Positions 15,349 through 59,100 of a stretch of 64,000 nt of DNA are shown one piece after another. The stretch is from assembly GCF_016917755.1 (NCBI RefSeq), contig NZ_CP070326.1:8060001-8124000 (forward strand), written 5' to 3'. The translations under genes and the position numbers were made by a program. Below the pieces are notes generated by a model. That model worked only from the letters and a program-made list of their open reading frames with translations, searched no databases and was not told the DNA's origin. The DNA is from Streptomyces noursei (lineage in GTDB: Bacteria > Actinomycetota > Actinomycetes > Streptomycetales > Streptomycetaceae). Position 1 is the first letter of the stretch; the number at the start of each line of letters is the position of its first letter.

Positions 15349-18199
15349 CCGCGACCGGCCCTTCCAGCGCCTCCAGGAGCAGGTACAGCTCCTTGCGACC
15401 GCCGATCCGCAGCTTGCGGTAGGCGTTGCTCAGCCGGAGTTCCACGGTGCGTCTGCTGACGGCGAGTTGTTCGGCGATCTGGCGGTTGCCGTGGCCGCGG
15501 GCGGCGAGCAGCACGGTGTCCTTCTCCGCCTCGGACAGGTCGCGCCATCCGGGTGGGACGACGGCGGTGGGCGGCGCGGTGGCGACCGGAACGGACGGGA
15601 CGGTCAGGGTGCGGGCTGCGGTGGCGAGGCGGCTGGTGGGATGGGCGGCGGTCATCCGGGCGACCTCCTGCCAGGAGCGTGCGGCCGCGGCGGTGTCGCC
15701 GTGGGCCGTCTCGGCGCCGGCCTGGCTCAGCCGGCTCCACAGGTAGGCCAGGCGGGCGGGCGAGTCGCTCAACAGGGCGGCGGCCTCGCGGATCCGTCGG
15801 ACGGCCCGGTCGCCGTCGTCGTCGAAGAGGCGCCGCGTCGTCAGGCGGGCGATCCCACGGGCACTCGCGGTGCCCCAGCGGTCGGCGAAGAACAGCTCCT
15901 CGTCCCGCAGCCGGCGCGCCTCCGTCACGTCGCCGAGCTTCAGACACGCCTCGGCGGCCAGCGGGCGCCAACTGAGCAGGGCCGGGTTGGCCCAGTGCCG
16001 GCGCAGCAGCCAGCGCCCGCACTCCCGCGACAGCCGCAGGGCCTCCTCCCAGTCACCGTCGTCGGCGGCCACCCGGGCGCGGGCGAGCAGCAGGGCGGGC
16101 CACCACACGCCCTCCTCGCCGCCGGCGGGTACCGGGGCCTCGGCGAGTTGGCGGGCCCGGTCCGGGCGGCCCGTCTCCATGCTGACGAGGATGCGGGTGG
16201 CGATCAGGTTGGGCAGCGCCCGGGGGTGCCAACTCGCCGGCGGCAGGGCGCGCTCGGCGCTGTCCAGGTCGCGTTCGGCGGCCTCCAGCCGGGCCGCGCA
16301 CAGGTGCATCCGGGCCCGTAGGTTGAAGATGCGGGCGGCCATGCTGCGCAGGTGGGCGCTGCGGGCGGCGGTGAGCATGGTGTCCAGGCCGTGCACCGCC
16401 TCGTCGTTGTCGTCGGTGGCGAACAGCGCGGCGCAGGCCGCCAGTTTGGGCATCATCAGGCTCTCGTTCGCCCCGCCGGTGAGGGCGATCCGGGCGAGCT
16501 TCCTGGCCTTGTCCGCGTCCTCCCCCGCCGTGGCCAGCTGCCAGGCACGGGCGCCGGCCTGGGCCGGCGGCACCGGCCGGTCGGGCAACCGGGGCACCAC
16601 GGGGATCATCGGCGCGTCGTCGTCCCGCACGGCGGCCAACCAGAACAGCGCGACCAGTTCCTCCCGGTCGGCCGGCCCGGCGTACGGCAGGGCCTCGCCC
16701 GCGGTGCGGCGGGCCCATTCGCTGTTGCCCCGGGCGAACCCCAGGTCGATGGCGCGGACCCCCAACCCCCTGCCGGACGACGAGGGGTCGGGGTCCGCGA
16801 CGGTGCTGCGGACGAGTTCCCCGAGGCGTCGATCGCCCGCTTCCGGCCGGGCGACGGCTTCGGCCGCGGCCAGTTCCAACGTCAGCAGGCTGCGTTCCCG
16901 GGCGTCGAGGGGTTCCTGCAGGGCGCGGGAGAGGCAGGCACAGGCCCGGTGGTGGTCCTCCCGGCGCAGCGCGGCGGCGAATCCGCGGCGGAGCAGGGGC
17001 ACGACCCAGGGTGCGCCGAGCGGCAACGAGCGCAGCAGCAGATGGGCGACGTCCTCGTCGTTGACGCCGCAGCTGTGGGTGAGTTCGGCCGCGCGGAGGT
17101 ACAGGTCGGCGCGCTCCGCGGCGGGCATGTCCTCGATGACGCGTGCCTTGGAGGCGGGGAAGCGGATGTGCACCTTGTCGCCGACGGACACGGTCAGGCC
17201 GAGGCTCGCCAACAGGGTGCGGATCCGGTCCTCGGACAGGGAGTGCGCGCCGGCGAGGGCCCGGACGCGGCGGAAGTCGAGCAGGTCGCCGCAGACGGCC
17301 AGGGCCCGCAGGACGGCGTTGACTTCGGCGGGCAGGCCGTCCAGGGCGCGCACGGTGTGGTCGCCGACGACGCCCGCGGTGAGGGCGTGCAGCTCCGGGA
17401 GGTGGTCGGCGTCGGCAGGGAGGCCGTGGTCGACGAAGGCGCGCAGGGCGTCCCGCAGGATGGCGGGGTTGCCGGCGGTGGCGGAGGTGAGCGCGGCGAT
17501 GAACTCCTCGTCGCCGGGGGTGCCGCAGACGGCGCGGACGGTGGCGGCGACGCCGCGGTCGGTGAGCGCGGGCACCACGAAGCACCGGACGGGCACGGTG
17601 TCCCGCGGCCCTGGGACGGTGGGGGCGTTCGGGTCGGTGTCGAAGGCCATGGTGTCACCGCAGCTGCTGGCCAGGACGGCGAGCGGGGTGTCCGGCCCGA
17701 GATGGCGCAGCAGGATCTGCAACCACGTCAGCGAGGCCGGGTCCAACCACTGGACGTCTTCGACCACGACCAGGGTGGGTGCCGTGCCGGCGCGCCGCAG
17801 CACCTCCTCGATGCCGGGCGCGGGCAGTGGTGGGGGACCGTCGTGGCCTATCACGGCGTCCAGGGTGCTGCCGTGCGGGCCGTCGAGGGCGGCCAGCAGT
17901 TGGAGGACGGCGCCGTAACGGAGTTCCCGTTCCGCGGGCGTCGCCTGGGCTCGTAGGACGCGCAGCCCGTCGTGCCTGGCCCGGCACGCGCCCCAGCGGA
18001 CCAGGGCGTTCTGGGCGTGCCCGGGCCGGCCGGTCAGGCTGAGCACCGACGGCCGGCCCTGGCCGAGACGGTGCAGGAGGTCGCCGATGAGCCGCTGTTC
18101 CCGGCCGCATTCGAGGAGCATGGTGGGGTCGCCGTGGGCGTCGGGTGCGCACTGCGGCGTGCAGGTGGTCGGATGGTTCCGCGCCTTGCTCCGGGGCAC
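15338..18199 (-). CDS. nysRII: LAL-type LuxR regulator NysRII-like, degenerate P-loop
   Basis: From GTG 18199 the protein has 953 residues; GAGAGGTAG lies just upstream. An ATG at 18121 would also be possible but has no good ribosome site. The AAA-like region keeps a Walker B-type VVVEDVQWLD, but the P-loop position reads GRPGHAQN (about 57-64) with no Gly-Lys-Ser/Thr. The middle is a long helical repeat region, and the C-terminus has a LuxR helix-turn-helix (LLAARGHGNRQIAEQLAVSRRTVELRLSNAYRKLRIGGRKEL). It sits 23 bases after nysRI and overlaps nysRIII, so the three LAL genes form an operon. The lost P-loop suggests it does not use ATP normally. Confidence 0.88.
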   Translation of the reverse strand: MPRSKARNHPTTCTPQCAPDAHGDPTMLLECGREQRLIGDLLHRLGQGRPSVLSLTGRPGHAQNALVRWGACRARHDGLRVLRAQATPAERELRYGAVLQLLAALDGPHGSTLDAVIGHDGPPPLPAPGIEEVLRRAGTAPTLVVVEDVQWLDPASLTWLQILLRHLGPDTPLAVLASSCGDTMAFDTDPNAPTVPGPRDTVPVRCFVVPALTDRGVAATVRAVCGTPGDEEFIAALTSATAGNPAILRDALRAFVDHGLPADADHLPELHALTAGVVGDHTVRALDGLPAEVNAVLRALAVCGDLLDFRRVRALAGAHSLSEDRIRTLLASLGLTVSVGDKVHIRFPASKARVIEDMPAAERADLYLRAAELTHSCGVNDEDVAHLLLRSLPLGAPWVVPLLRRGFAAALRREDHHRACACLSRALQEPLDARERSLLTLELAAAEAVARPEAGDRRLGELVRSTVADPDPSSSGRGLGVRAIDLGFARGNSEWARRTAGEALPYAGPADREELVALFWLAAVRDDDAPMIPVVPRLPDRPVPPAQAGARAWQLATAGEDADKARKLARIALTGGANESLMMPKLAACAALFATDDNDEAVHGLDTMLTAARSAHLRSMAARIFNLRARMHLCAARLEAAERDLDSAERALPPASWHPRALPNLIATRILVSMETGRPDRARQLAEAPVPAGGEEGVWWPALLLARARVAADDGDWEEALRLSRECGRWLLRRHWANPALLSWRPLAAEACLKLGDVTEARRLRDEELFFADRWGTASARGIARLTTRRLFDDDGDRAVRRIREAAALLSDSPARLAYLWSRLSQAGAETAHGDTAAAARSWQEVARMTAAHPTSRLATAARTLTVPSVPVATAPPTAVVPPGWRDLSEAEKDTVLLAARGHGNRQIAEQLAVSRRTVELRLSNAYRKLRIGGRKELYLLLEALEGPVADAS

Positions 18200-18222
18200 C
18201 GCTACCTCTCGTCCTGTTCGTC

Positions 18223-21123
18223 TCAAGCGCGTCCGCGTGCCTGGGAGACCCAGGCCGGCGGCTGCCGACCGGAGGTGGCGGTCCTGGTCTCCAGGACGGC
18301 GGAGAGATCCGCGCGTCCGCCGACCCCGAGCTTCCGGTAGACGCTCGTGAGATGGGTTTCGATGGTCCTTACAGTCACGAAGAGGGCTTCCGCGATGGCC
18401 CGGTTGCTCGCGCCGGTCACCGCGAGGTCCGCCACCGTGCGTTCCATCCCGGTCAGCATGTCGAGTGGCGAGGCGGTCATCCTGCGTACCCGACCACCCG
18501 CGGTGACCAGCAGTTTTCTGGCGTCGACGCCGAGCTTCACGGCGCCGCAGCGCTGGGCGAGGTCGGCGGCGGCGCGCAGGTGTTCCCGGGCGGCGCGCAG
18601 GTCGTCGCGCTTCAGGTGGGCGTGTCCGAGGAGTAGTTCGGCCCGGGCCTCCATGGCCCGGGCCGGGGAGTCCGCGAGCAGCGAGACCGCCTCGGTGAGA
18701 TGGTCGATACCGGCGCGGCCGGGTGCGGCGACACCCTGGGCCATGAAGGCCAGTCCGAGGCCGCGCTCCGTTCCCCAGCGCTCGGCCAACTCACTTCCGT
18801 AGTCGGCGAGTTCGCGTGCCTGATCGTGGCGGTCCAGGGCCGCCAGGAGCACCGCACCATCGGCCCACCACGGCACGAACGCCGGGTTGCTGAAGCGCGA
18901 CTCCTCCAGGGACCGGCCGCAGGCGAGCAGGAGGTCCAGGGCCCCTTGGAAGTCCCCGCGGACCCAGCGGGCGTAGGCGCGGGCCTGGAGGTACCAGTGG
19001 TATTCGATGACGAAGCGTTCGAGGCGGGGGCGGGTGATGCCGTCGAGGACGTGTTCGGCGCGCTCGGGCTCGCCGCGGTCGACGAGGGCGGTGGCCAGCG
19101 CGACGCGGGGCAGCACGGCGCTGTCCGCCCAGCGCTCCTCGCCGAGGATCTCGACGGCGGTCTGGGCGTCGGCCAGGGCCTCGGGGAAGGCCCCCACCCC
19201 GTGGTGGAGCAGGGCGCGCGTGGAGAGCGCCAGGACGTACGTCCACACGGCCGCGTTGTCCTGGCCGTACTGGAGCATGAGGTCCAGTGCGTACTGCGCG
19301 TCGGCGACCTCGTCGGCCAGGGAGAGCGCGAAGGAGGCGGACAGCAGCGACCAGGGTTCCAGTTCGACACCGGGTGCGCGCAGGGCGCGGCGGGCCTGAT
19401 CGACGGCCGATCGGGCGTCCTGGCCGTCCATCGCGGTCAGCACGGTGGTCATGGCCAGCATCTGCCGCTGGGCCGGTGTGTCGCCGGGCGGCATGGTGAG
19501 CCGGGCCGCCCGGTCGCGGACCGCGCCGATCGTCACCTTCTCGTCGGCCCCGATGATGAGCAGCACGGATTCCACGAGGGTCCGCAACTCCCGGTCGACG
19601 GGGCCTGGTTCGGGGCCCAGTTCGGCGGTCAGCTCGGCGAGCGCGCCCTCCAGCATCCGCACCCCGGACGGGGATTCCTGCACGGCGAGGCAGGTGAAGC
19701 CGTACTGGACGGCGACCTGGGCGCGGGTGCGGACGTCCTCGGCGAGGGAGAGTGCTTCCTTGAGGAGGCGCATCGCCTCGGGCGGGTTGATCTCGGCGAG
19801 GGCGCGGGCCATCTGGATGCGGACGGCAACGTTGTCCGGCTCCACCTCCAACACCCGGTAGAGACAGCGCACACCGGCCTCGGGGGCACCGCGGCTCTCC
19901 GCCTGGGCGGCGGCGTCGCGCAGCACCGCGGCCATCCACGGCTGGTCGAGCACCGGCAGCAGCATGAGCTGTCCGGCGAGCTCCTCGGAGGGGCGGCCGG
20001 CGTCGCTCAGCAACAGCGCGGCGTTGGTGCGCAGTTCGGCCAGGGTGGGCGGGGCGACGTCGTCGAGCACCGCGGAGCGGACGACGTCATGGACGAAGTC
20101 CACGCGGTCGGCGGCCAGGATGCCGGCCCTGCGCAGCACCAACAGGGCCTCGTCGACGGTGGCGGCCGGGACGCCGGCGAGCGCCGCCAGCAACTCGGTG
20201 CACTCCGGGCCGAGTACGGCGATGGCACGGGCCACGCCGCGCACCCAGGGCGGTCGGCGCTCCAACAGACAGCGCACCGAGCGGGCGAGGACGTGGCTGC
20301 CGACCTCGGCGGCCCGGCGCTCCCCGGCGGCGTCCGGTCGGACGCCCTCGGCGCGGAGTTCGTCGAGGAGGCGGGCGAGGGCCAGCGGATTGCCGCCGGA
20401 CACGGCGGCGACCCGGCTGACGAACGGCGGTGCGGCCGTGGTCCGGAAGACGCGACGCACCATTTCGCCTATGTCGTCGGGGCCGAGCGGGTGCAGGGCG
20501 AGCACGGTGGGGCGGCGCTGGGCGGCGATGTCGGCGAGCACCGCGGGCGCGACCGGTTCGGCCTCGCTGCGCCAGGCCAGGACGACCAGCAGCGGCAGGT
20601 CCTCGGCGCGTCGCAGCAGGAAGTCGATCCAGGCCAGGGAGCGTTCGTCGCACCAGTGGACGTCGTCGAGGACGAGGACGAGCGGCCGTTGGGCCATGAG
20701 GCGGGCGGCGAGCCAGTACAGGCCGTGCAGCACCGGGTAGGCGGCCGTGGCTGCGTCGGGGCCGGCGGGGTCTGCGGTGAGTGCGGGCAGCGCGCGGGCC
20801 GCCAGGCCCTCCAGGAGGGGCGAGCGCCGGGCGTCGCCGCCGCTCAGGCCGAGCCCGCCGAGGAGTTCGCGCACACCGCCGTACCCGGCGCCGGCGACGG
20901 TCTCGCCGCAGGTGCCGTACAGCACCGTCATGCCGCGGCAGACATCGCTCGCCGTGAAGGACCGCAGCAGACTGGTCTTACCCATGCCGGCGGGCCCGTG
21001 CAGCAGGACCAGGCCCGCCCGCCCGTCGCGGGCGGCCGCGGCGTGCCGGGCGAGGGTGCGCAGTTCGTCGTCGCGTCCCACCAGCGTGGTCAGTAAGCTG
21101 GAAGAACCCGACTGCTTCCGCAT
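18223..21123 (-). CDS. nysRI: LAL-type LuxR regulator NysRI-like
   Basis: A 966-residue LAL regulator from ATG 21123, preceded by GGAGGAACGCGTG. The N-terminal ATPase is intact: Walker A GPAGMGKT at 43-50 and Walker B LVLVLDDVHWCDERSL. A long helical TPR-like middle follows, and a C-terminal LuxR helix-turn-helix (MERTVADLAVTGASNRAIAEALFVTVRTIETHLTSVYRKLGVGGRADL). Leu10 is encoded by TTA, so translation should depend on the bldA leucyl tRNA. It is the first gene of the three-LAL operon and follows nysE with a 388-base promoter region between. In nystatin makers such regulators are needed for efficient production. Confidence 0.92.
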   Translation of the reverse strand: MRKQSGSSSLLTTLVGRDDELRTLARHAAAARDGRAGLVLLHGPAGMGKTSLLRSFTASDVCRGMTVLYGTCGETVAGAGYGGVRELLGGLGLSGGDARRSPLLEGLAARALPALTADPAGPDAATAAYPVLHGLYWLAARLMAQRPLVLVLDDVHWCDERSLAWIDFLLRRAEDLPLLVVLAWRSEAEPVAPAVLADIAAQRRPTVLALHPLGPDDIGEMVRRVFRTTAAPPFVSRVAAVSGGNPLALARLLDELRAEGVRPDAAGERRAAEVGSHVLARSVRCLLERRPPWVRGVARAIAVLGPECTELLAALAGVPAATVDEALLVLRRAGILAADRVDFVHDVVRSAVLDDVAPPTLAELRTNAALLLSDAGRPSEELAGQLMLLPVLDQPWMAAVLRDAAAQAESRGAPEAGVRCLYRVLEVEPDNVAVRIQMARALAEINPPEAMRLLKEALSLAEDVRTRAQVAVQYGFTCLAVQESPSGVRMLEGALAELTAELGPEPGPVDRELRTLVESVLLIIGADEKVTIGAVRDRAARLTMPPGDTPAQRQMLAMTTVLTAMDGQDARSAVDQARRALRAPGVELEPWSLLSASFALSLADEVADAQYALDLMLQYGQDNAAVWTYVLALSTRALLHHGVGAFPEALADAQTAVEILGEERWADSAVLPRVALATALVDRGEPERAEHVLDGITRPRLERFVIEYHWYLQARAYARWVRGDFQGALDLLLACGRSLEESRFSNPAFVPWWADGAVLLAALDRHDQARELADYGSELAERWGTERGLGLAFMAQGVAAPGRAGIDHLTEAVSLLADSPARAMEARAELLLGHAHLKRDDLRAAREHLRAAADLAQRCGAVKLGVDARKLLVTAGGRVRRMTASPLDMLTGMERTVADLAVTGASNRAIAEALFVTVRTIETHLTSVYRKLGVGGRADLSAVLETRTATSGRQPPAWVSQARGRA
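21094..21096 (-). promoter_or_regulatory. TTA (bldA) codon in nysRI
   Basis: Counting codons back from the ATG at 21121-21123 gives TTA for Leu10 of NysRI. TTA codons are rare in Streptomyces and make translation wait for the bldA tRNA, tying expression to development. Confidence 0.85.
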
Positions 21124-21511
21124 CACGCGTTCCTCCACGTGGGGTGAGAACAGGAGCCGACCTCGCGCCGACGCGTACCAGGACCACGGCCGTCCGACGC
21201 ACGCAAAACCGGACGGTCAGGATGGATACACCAGGAGCGAACGAGTGGCACGCTCCGTACATGCCCCATCACAAGATCATATAGTGCGGGCTGGAGTAAA
21301 TGGGCAGTACCTGTCAGACATTTGTCGTTTTCCGAATGGCCCCCTCCGGGACATCCGACCGGCCGGTCAAGTCGTCCGCACCCCCGCGCACGCACGCGGG
21401 ACGGTGCTCCGCGGGCGCACGCAACGCGCGTCGCCGGATGGCGTGGTGCCGCCTCAGACGGCGCGGGGGCGTGCGGCAGACCGGCACCTCCGGCCTGCCG
21501 CGGTGCGCCCG
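21124..21511 (-). other. nysRI upstream region, 388 bases
   Basis: No credible gene. On the minus strand a TATGAT box (21281-21276) could be a -10 element; no good -35 is seen at 16-18 bases, which would fit a promoter that needs an activator. The leader would be about 150 bases. The right end holds the nysE terminator. Confidence 0.35.
21466..21510 (-). terminator. Hairpin downstream of nysE
   Basis: GCGGCAG (21473-21479) pairs with CTGCCGC (21495-21501); an outer GGGC/GCCC extends the stem and an inner CCGG-N5-CCGG closes it. It directly follows the nysE stop at 21512. Confidence 0.65.
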
Positions 21512-22267
21512 CTAGCCGTTGGCGGAGAGGTGCGCCCGGAGCAGTTCGATGATCGCCGGGGCCTCGGAGCTGACGAAGAAGTGCCCGCCGGGAAGCACCT
21601 TGAGGTCGAAGTCCCCGGTGGTGTGGCCGCGCCACGCCTCGGCCTCGTCCAGGGAGGTCTTCGGGTCGCGGTCGCCGGTGAGGACGGTCAGCGGCGCCCG
21701 GACGGTGACGTCGGGCGGGCAGCGGTAGGTCTCGATGGCCTGGTAGTCGCTGCGGATCGCGGGCAGGATCATCCGCAGGATCTCCTCGTCGCCGAGCAGC
21801 GCGGTGTTGGTGCCGGCGAGCAGCTTGAGCTCCTCGACGATGCCGTCGTCGGACCGCCGGTGCACGGCCTCGTCACGCACCCGGGAGGGGGCCCGGCGCC
21901 CGGAGGCGAACAGCCGGACCAGGTCACCGCCATCGGCCTCGAAGCGCCGGGCCACCTCGAAGGCCAGGGTCGCGCCCATACTGTGCCCGAAGAACGTGCT
22001 CGGCCGCTCCTTCAGCAGGGGGCGCAGCGCGTCGTAGACCTGATCGGCCAAAGTCGCGAGGTCGCTGACACCGGCTTCCTTGCGCCGGTCCTGGCGCCCC
22101 GGGTACTGGATCGCGAACACCTCGGCAACCGAGGACAGTTGGGCCGACACCGGGAAGTAGAAGGAGGCCGAGCCGCCCGCGTGTGGAAAACAGAAGAGCC
22201 GGACGGGGGCGGCCGGTGCTGGATGGAAGCACCGGGCCCACAGGCTCTCCTCGGTGGACGTGGTCAT
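21512..22267 (-). CDS. nysE: Type II thioesterase NysE-like
   Basis: A 251-residue alpha/beta hydrolase from ATG 22267, preceded by an AGGAGG box. The nucleophile motif GHSMG (Ser96) follows FCFPHAGGSASFYFP and YPGRQDRR, the type II thioesterase signature. The catalytic Asp lies near LTVLTGDRDP and the His in LPGGHFF. Such free thioesterases remove wrong or stalled acyl groups from PKS carrier domains; they do not release the final product. It lies between the PKS gene and the LAL operon, as in nystatin clusters. A 375-base gap to nysC suggests its own promoter. Confidence 0.93.
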   Translation of the reverse strand: MTTSTEESLWARCFHPAPAAPVRLFCFPHAGGSASFYFPVSAQLSSVAEVFAIQYPGRQDRRKEAGVSDLATLADQVYDALRPLLKERPSTFFGHSMGATLAFEVARRFEADGGDLVRLFASGRRAPSRVRDEAVHRRSDDGIVEELKLLAGTNTALLGDEEILRMILPAIRSDYQAIETYRCPPDVTVRAPLTVLTGDRDPKTSLDEAEAWRGHTTGDFDLKVLPGGHFFVSSEAPAIIELLRAHLSANG

Positions 22268-22454
22268 GGGGGGACCTCCTAGGGACGAACCAAGCGGCAC
22301 GCACCGCCGGGCAGCAGCGGAGAGACGCCTCGGCCGGGGACCTGCCGTGACATCCCGTGCACGCCGTCACTGCCGTACGGACACGTGATCACACCGTAAC
22401 TCCATGGCCCGCGAACGGTTTTCCGAGCCACGGAATTCATTGCACATGATCGGG

Positions 22455-22472
22455 CTGTGGGTGTTTCCCTAG
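22455..22472 (-). promoter_or_regulatory. Possible PAS-LuxR (PimM-type) site upstream of nysE
   Basis: On the minus strand the sequence is CTAGGGAAACACCCACAG. The left half matches the published PimM-type consensus CTVGGGAWWTCCCBAG; the right half needs two extra bases. It lies about 190 bases above the nysE start. NysRIV is the obvious candidate to bind it. Confidence 0.35.
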
Positions 22473-22563
22473 TTCTTGCCCTTTCTTTAGAAGAGGCCGG
22501 TTTGACGCTCCCGGTGGCCGGAATCAAGCGTCCGACCACCAGGGCCCCGGATTCCCACTGAAA

Positions 22564-22640
22564 CGGAACCGCTCACTACGGAACCACTGCGGGACATGTC
22601 ACTGCCGAACAGGTCACTGCAGAACTGCTCGTGCGGAACG
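22564..22640. repeat. Degenerate short tandem repeats after nysC
   Basis: About five imperfect units of 15-18 bases built from CGGAAC and CACTGC (GGAACC twice, GTCACTGC twice, then GCAGAACTGC and CGGAACGG) lie just past the nysC stop. They may be a slippage product or a weak terminator; no single stable stem stands out. Confidence 0.4.
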
Positions 22641-22642
22641 GC

Positions 22643-56125
<33,483 letters not shown>

Positions 56126-56144
56126 GGTGGGCTCCAGCTCTCTT

Positions 56145-59100
56145 TCAGTTCGCCGAGTTCTCGGTGGCCAGCCGCAGCAGGGCTTCGGCGTCCATGTCGT
56201 CGAGGGATTCCGAGGGGGCGTCGGCCTCGGGGGCGGGGTCGTCGGTCGCGTCGGAGTCGGCGAGTTTCAGCACCATGTCGAGGAGGCCCGCCTTGCGCAG
56301 CCGTCCGATGGGGACGGTGGCGAGCGCCTCGCGGATGCGGGCGTCGGGGTCGTCGGGGCGGCCGGCGCCGGGGTCCTCGGGGGCGGTGCCGAAGAGCAGC
56401 GCGCCGAGGTGGCCGGCGAGGGCCGTGGGGGTGGGGTGGTCGAAGACGAGCGCGGCCGGCAGCGGCAGGCCGAGGGCGGTGCGCAGCCGGTTGCGCAGTT
56501 CGACGGCGGTGACCGAGTCGAAGCCGACGTCGCGGAAGGCGCGGCCGGCGGGGACGGCGTCGGGGGTGTCGTGGCCGAGGGTCGCGGACGCCTCGGCGCG
56601 GACCGCCTCGACGAGGGCCCGGCCGCGCTCGGCGGCGGACAGCTCCTCCAGGTGGCGGCGGAGCGGCGGGGTCGCGGAGTCCGCGTCGTCGCCGGCCGTG
56701 GCGCCCGGGTCGCCGGTCACCGCGCGGACGGCTTCGGGCACCGTGCTGAACAGGGCGCTGGGTCGGGTCGCGGTGAAGCTCGGTGCGAACGTCTCCCAGT
56801 CCATGAGGGTCACGGCGAGGGTGGTGTCGTCGTCCTCCAGCATCTGCTGGAGCGCGCCGATCGCGTGGTCCGGTTCCATGGCGCGGACCCCTTGGCGGTG
56901 CAGTCGCTCGTGGACCTCGGGGACGGTGGCCATGCCGACCTCGCCCCAGGTGCCCCAGGCGACGGAAGCGCCGGGCAGGCCGAGGGACCTGCGGTGGGCG
57001 GCGAGGGCGTCGAGGAAGGCGTTGGCGGCGGCGTAGCCGGGCTGGCCGCCGCTGCCCCAGACCGCGGCGCCGGAGGAGAAGAGCACGAACGCGTCGAGGT
57101 CGAGGGGGGCGGTCAGCTCGTGCAGGTGGTGGGCGGCGGTCAGTTTGGCGCGCAGCAGCGCGTCGAGCTGATCGAGGGTCAGGTCGGCTGCCGGGGCGTC
57201 CCCGTCGGCCACGCCGGCGGAGTGGAAGACGGAGCTGAGCGGCTGGTCGGCGGGGAGGTCGGCGAGCAGGGCGGCCAGGGCGTCGCGGTCGGCGACGTCG
57301 CAGGCGGCGAGGGTGACGCGGGCGCCCAGGGCCTCCAGTTCGGCCCGGAGTGCGGCGGCGCCGGGTGCGTCCGGGCCGCGCCGGCTGGTCAGGACCAGGT
57401 GGGCGGCGCCGTGCTCGGCCATCCAGCGGGCGACCCGGCCACCGATGCCGCCGGTGCCGCCGGTGATCAGGCAGGTGCCGCGGCCCCGCCAGCGGCGCCC
57501 GGCGCGGGGCGCGGACGGCGCGGCGTGCACCATGCGGCGGGCGAGCACGCCGGTGGCGCGGACGGCGAGTTGGTCCTCGCCGGCGGGGTCGGCGAGCAGG
57601 CCGGTGAGGCGGGCCGCGGCGCGGGCGTCGAGGGTGGCGGGCAGGTCGATCAGGCCGCCCCAGCGGCCGGGGTGTTCCAGGGCCACGACCCGGCCGAGGC
57701 CCCACAGGGCGCCCTGTGTCGGGCTGCCGAGGGCGTCGTCGCGGCCGGTGGCGACGGCGCCGCGGGTCAGGCACCACAGGGGCGCGGTCAGGCCGGCGTC
57801 GCCGAGGGCCTGGACGAGGACGAGGGTCTGCCCCAGCCCCAGCGGCACCGAGCCGAAGTCCGGGTGGAGGTCCTCGGCGGCTGCCAGCAGCGACACCACG
57901 CCGCTGAACTCCTCCCCGTCCTCGATGAGTTGGGCGATCTGCGCGGCCCATCCCGCGCGGTCGGTGCCCTTGGCCTCGAAGCGGACGGTGTCGGGGCCCA
58001 GGGCGTCGAGCGCCGCGGCGACCCAGGGGGCGTCGGCGTGGTCCGGCGGGACGGCGACCAACAGCCGGCCGGTGGCGGGGGCCGCTGCGGGCTCGGCGAC
58101 CCGGGTCCACTGGACGTGATAGCGCAGTTCGTCGATCCGGGTGCGGGCCTGGGCCTTGGCGCGCCAGGCGGACAGGGCCGGCAGCACGGTGCCGAGCGCG
58201 GTGTGCTCGGCGTCGGCGGGGACGCCGAGCACGTCGGCGAGCGCGGCGAGGTCCTGGCTCTCGACCAGTTGCCAGAACGCGGCGTCGGAGGCGTCGGCGC
58301 CGGCGGCCGGGGTGGCGGGCCGGACCTCGGGCCAGAAGTCCTGCCGTTGGAAGGGGTAGGTCGGCAGGTCCACCGGCCGGTAGGCGGACCGGGCGAAGGC
58401 GGTGGTCCAGTCGACCGGGGCGCCGTGGGCGTGGGCCTCGGCGAGCGAGGTCAGGAAGCGCCGCGGGCCGCCCTCGTCGCGGCGCAGCGAGCCGAGGACC
58501 ACCGCGGACCCGCCGGTGGCCTCCGCGACGGCCTCCTGCGTCTCCTGGATCGGGGCGGCGAGCACCGGGTGCGGGCTGACCTCGATGAAGACGCGGTGTC
58601 CGGCGGCGAGGAGGGCGCGGGTGGCCTCCTCCATGCGGACGGTCTGGCGGAGGTTGGTGTACCAGTAGGAGCCGTCGAAGGCGGCGTCGTCCACGCGGTC
58701 GCCGGTGACCGTCGAGTAGAACGGCACCTCGGGGGCGCGCGGGTCGACGGGCGCGAGGACGCGGGCGAGTTCGTCACGGACGGCCTCGACGTGCCGCCCG
58801 TGCGAGGCGTAGTCCACGGACACCCTGCGGGCCCGCACGCCCTGTTCCTGGCAGGCGGTGAGCAGGGCGTCGAGCGCGTCGGTGTCGCCGGAGACGACCA
58901 CGGACGAGGGCCCGTTGACCGCGGCGACGGACAGCGCCTCCTGCCACGGGGCGAGGAGTGCGCTGACCCGCTCGACGGGGGCGGAGACCGACATCATGCC
59001 GCCACGTCCGGACAGTTGCGGCAGTGCCTGGCTGCGCAGCGCCACCACGCGGGCGGCGTCCGCCAGGCTGAGGGCTCCGGCGACGCAGGCCGCGGCGATC

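Larger units (their letters stand above)
22268..22642 (-). other. nysC-nysE intergenic region
   Basis: A 375-base region without a credible gene. From the nysC side it holds short degenerate tandem repeats (about 22564-22640), then an AT-richer stretch with a PAS-LuxR-like site (22455-22472), and the nysE ribosome site. It probably contains the nysE promoter, but I cannot place -35/-10 boxes with confidence. Confidence 0.5.
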
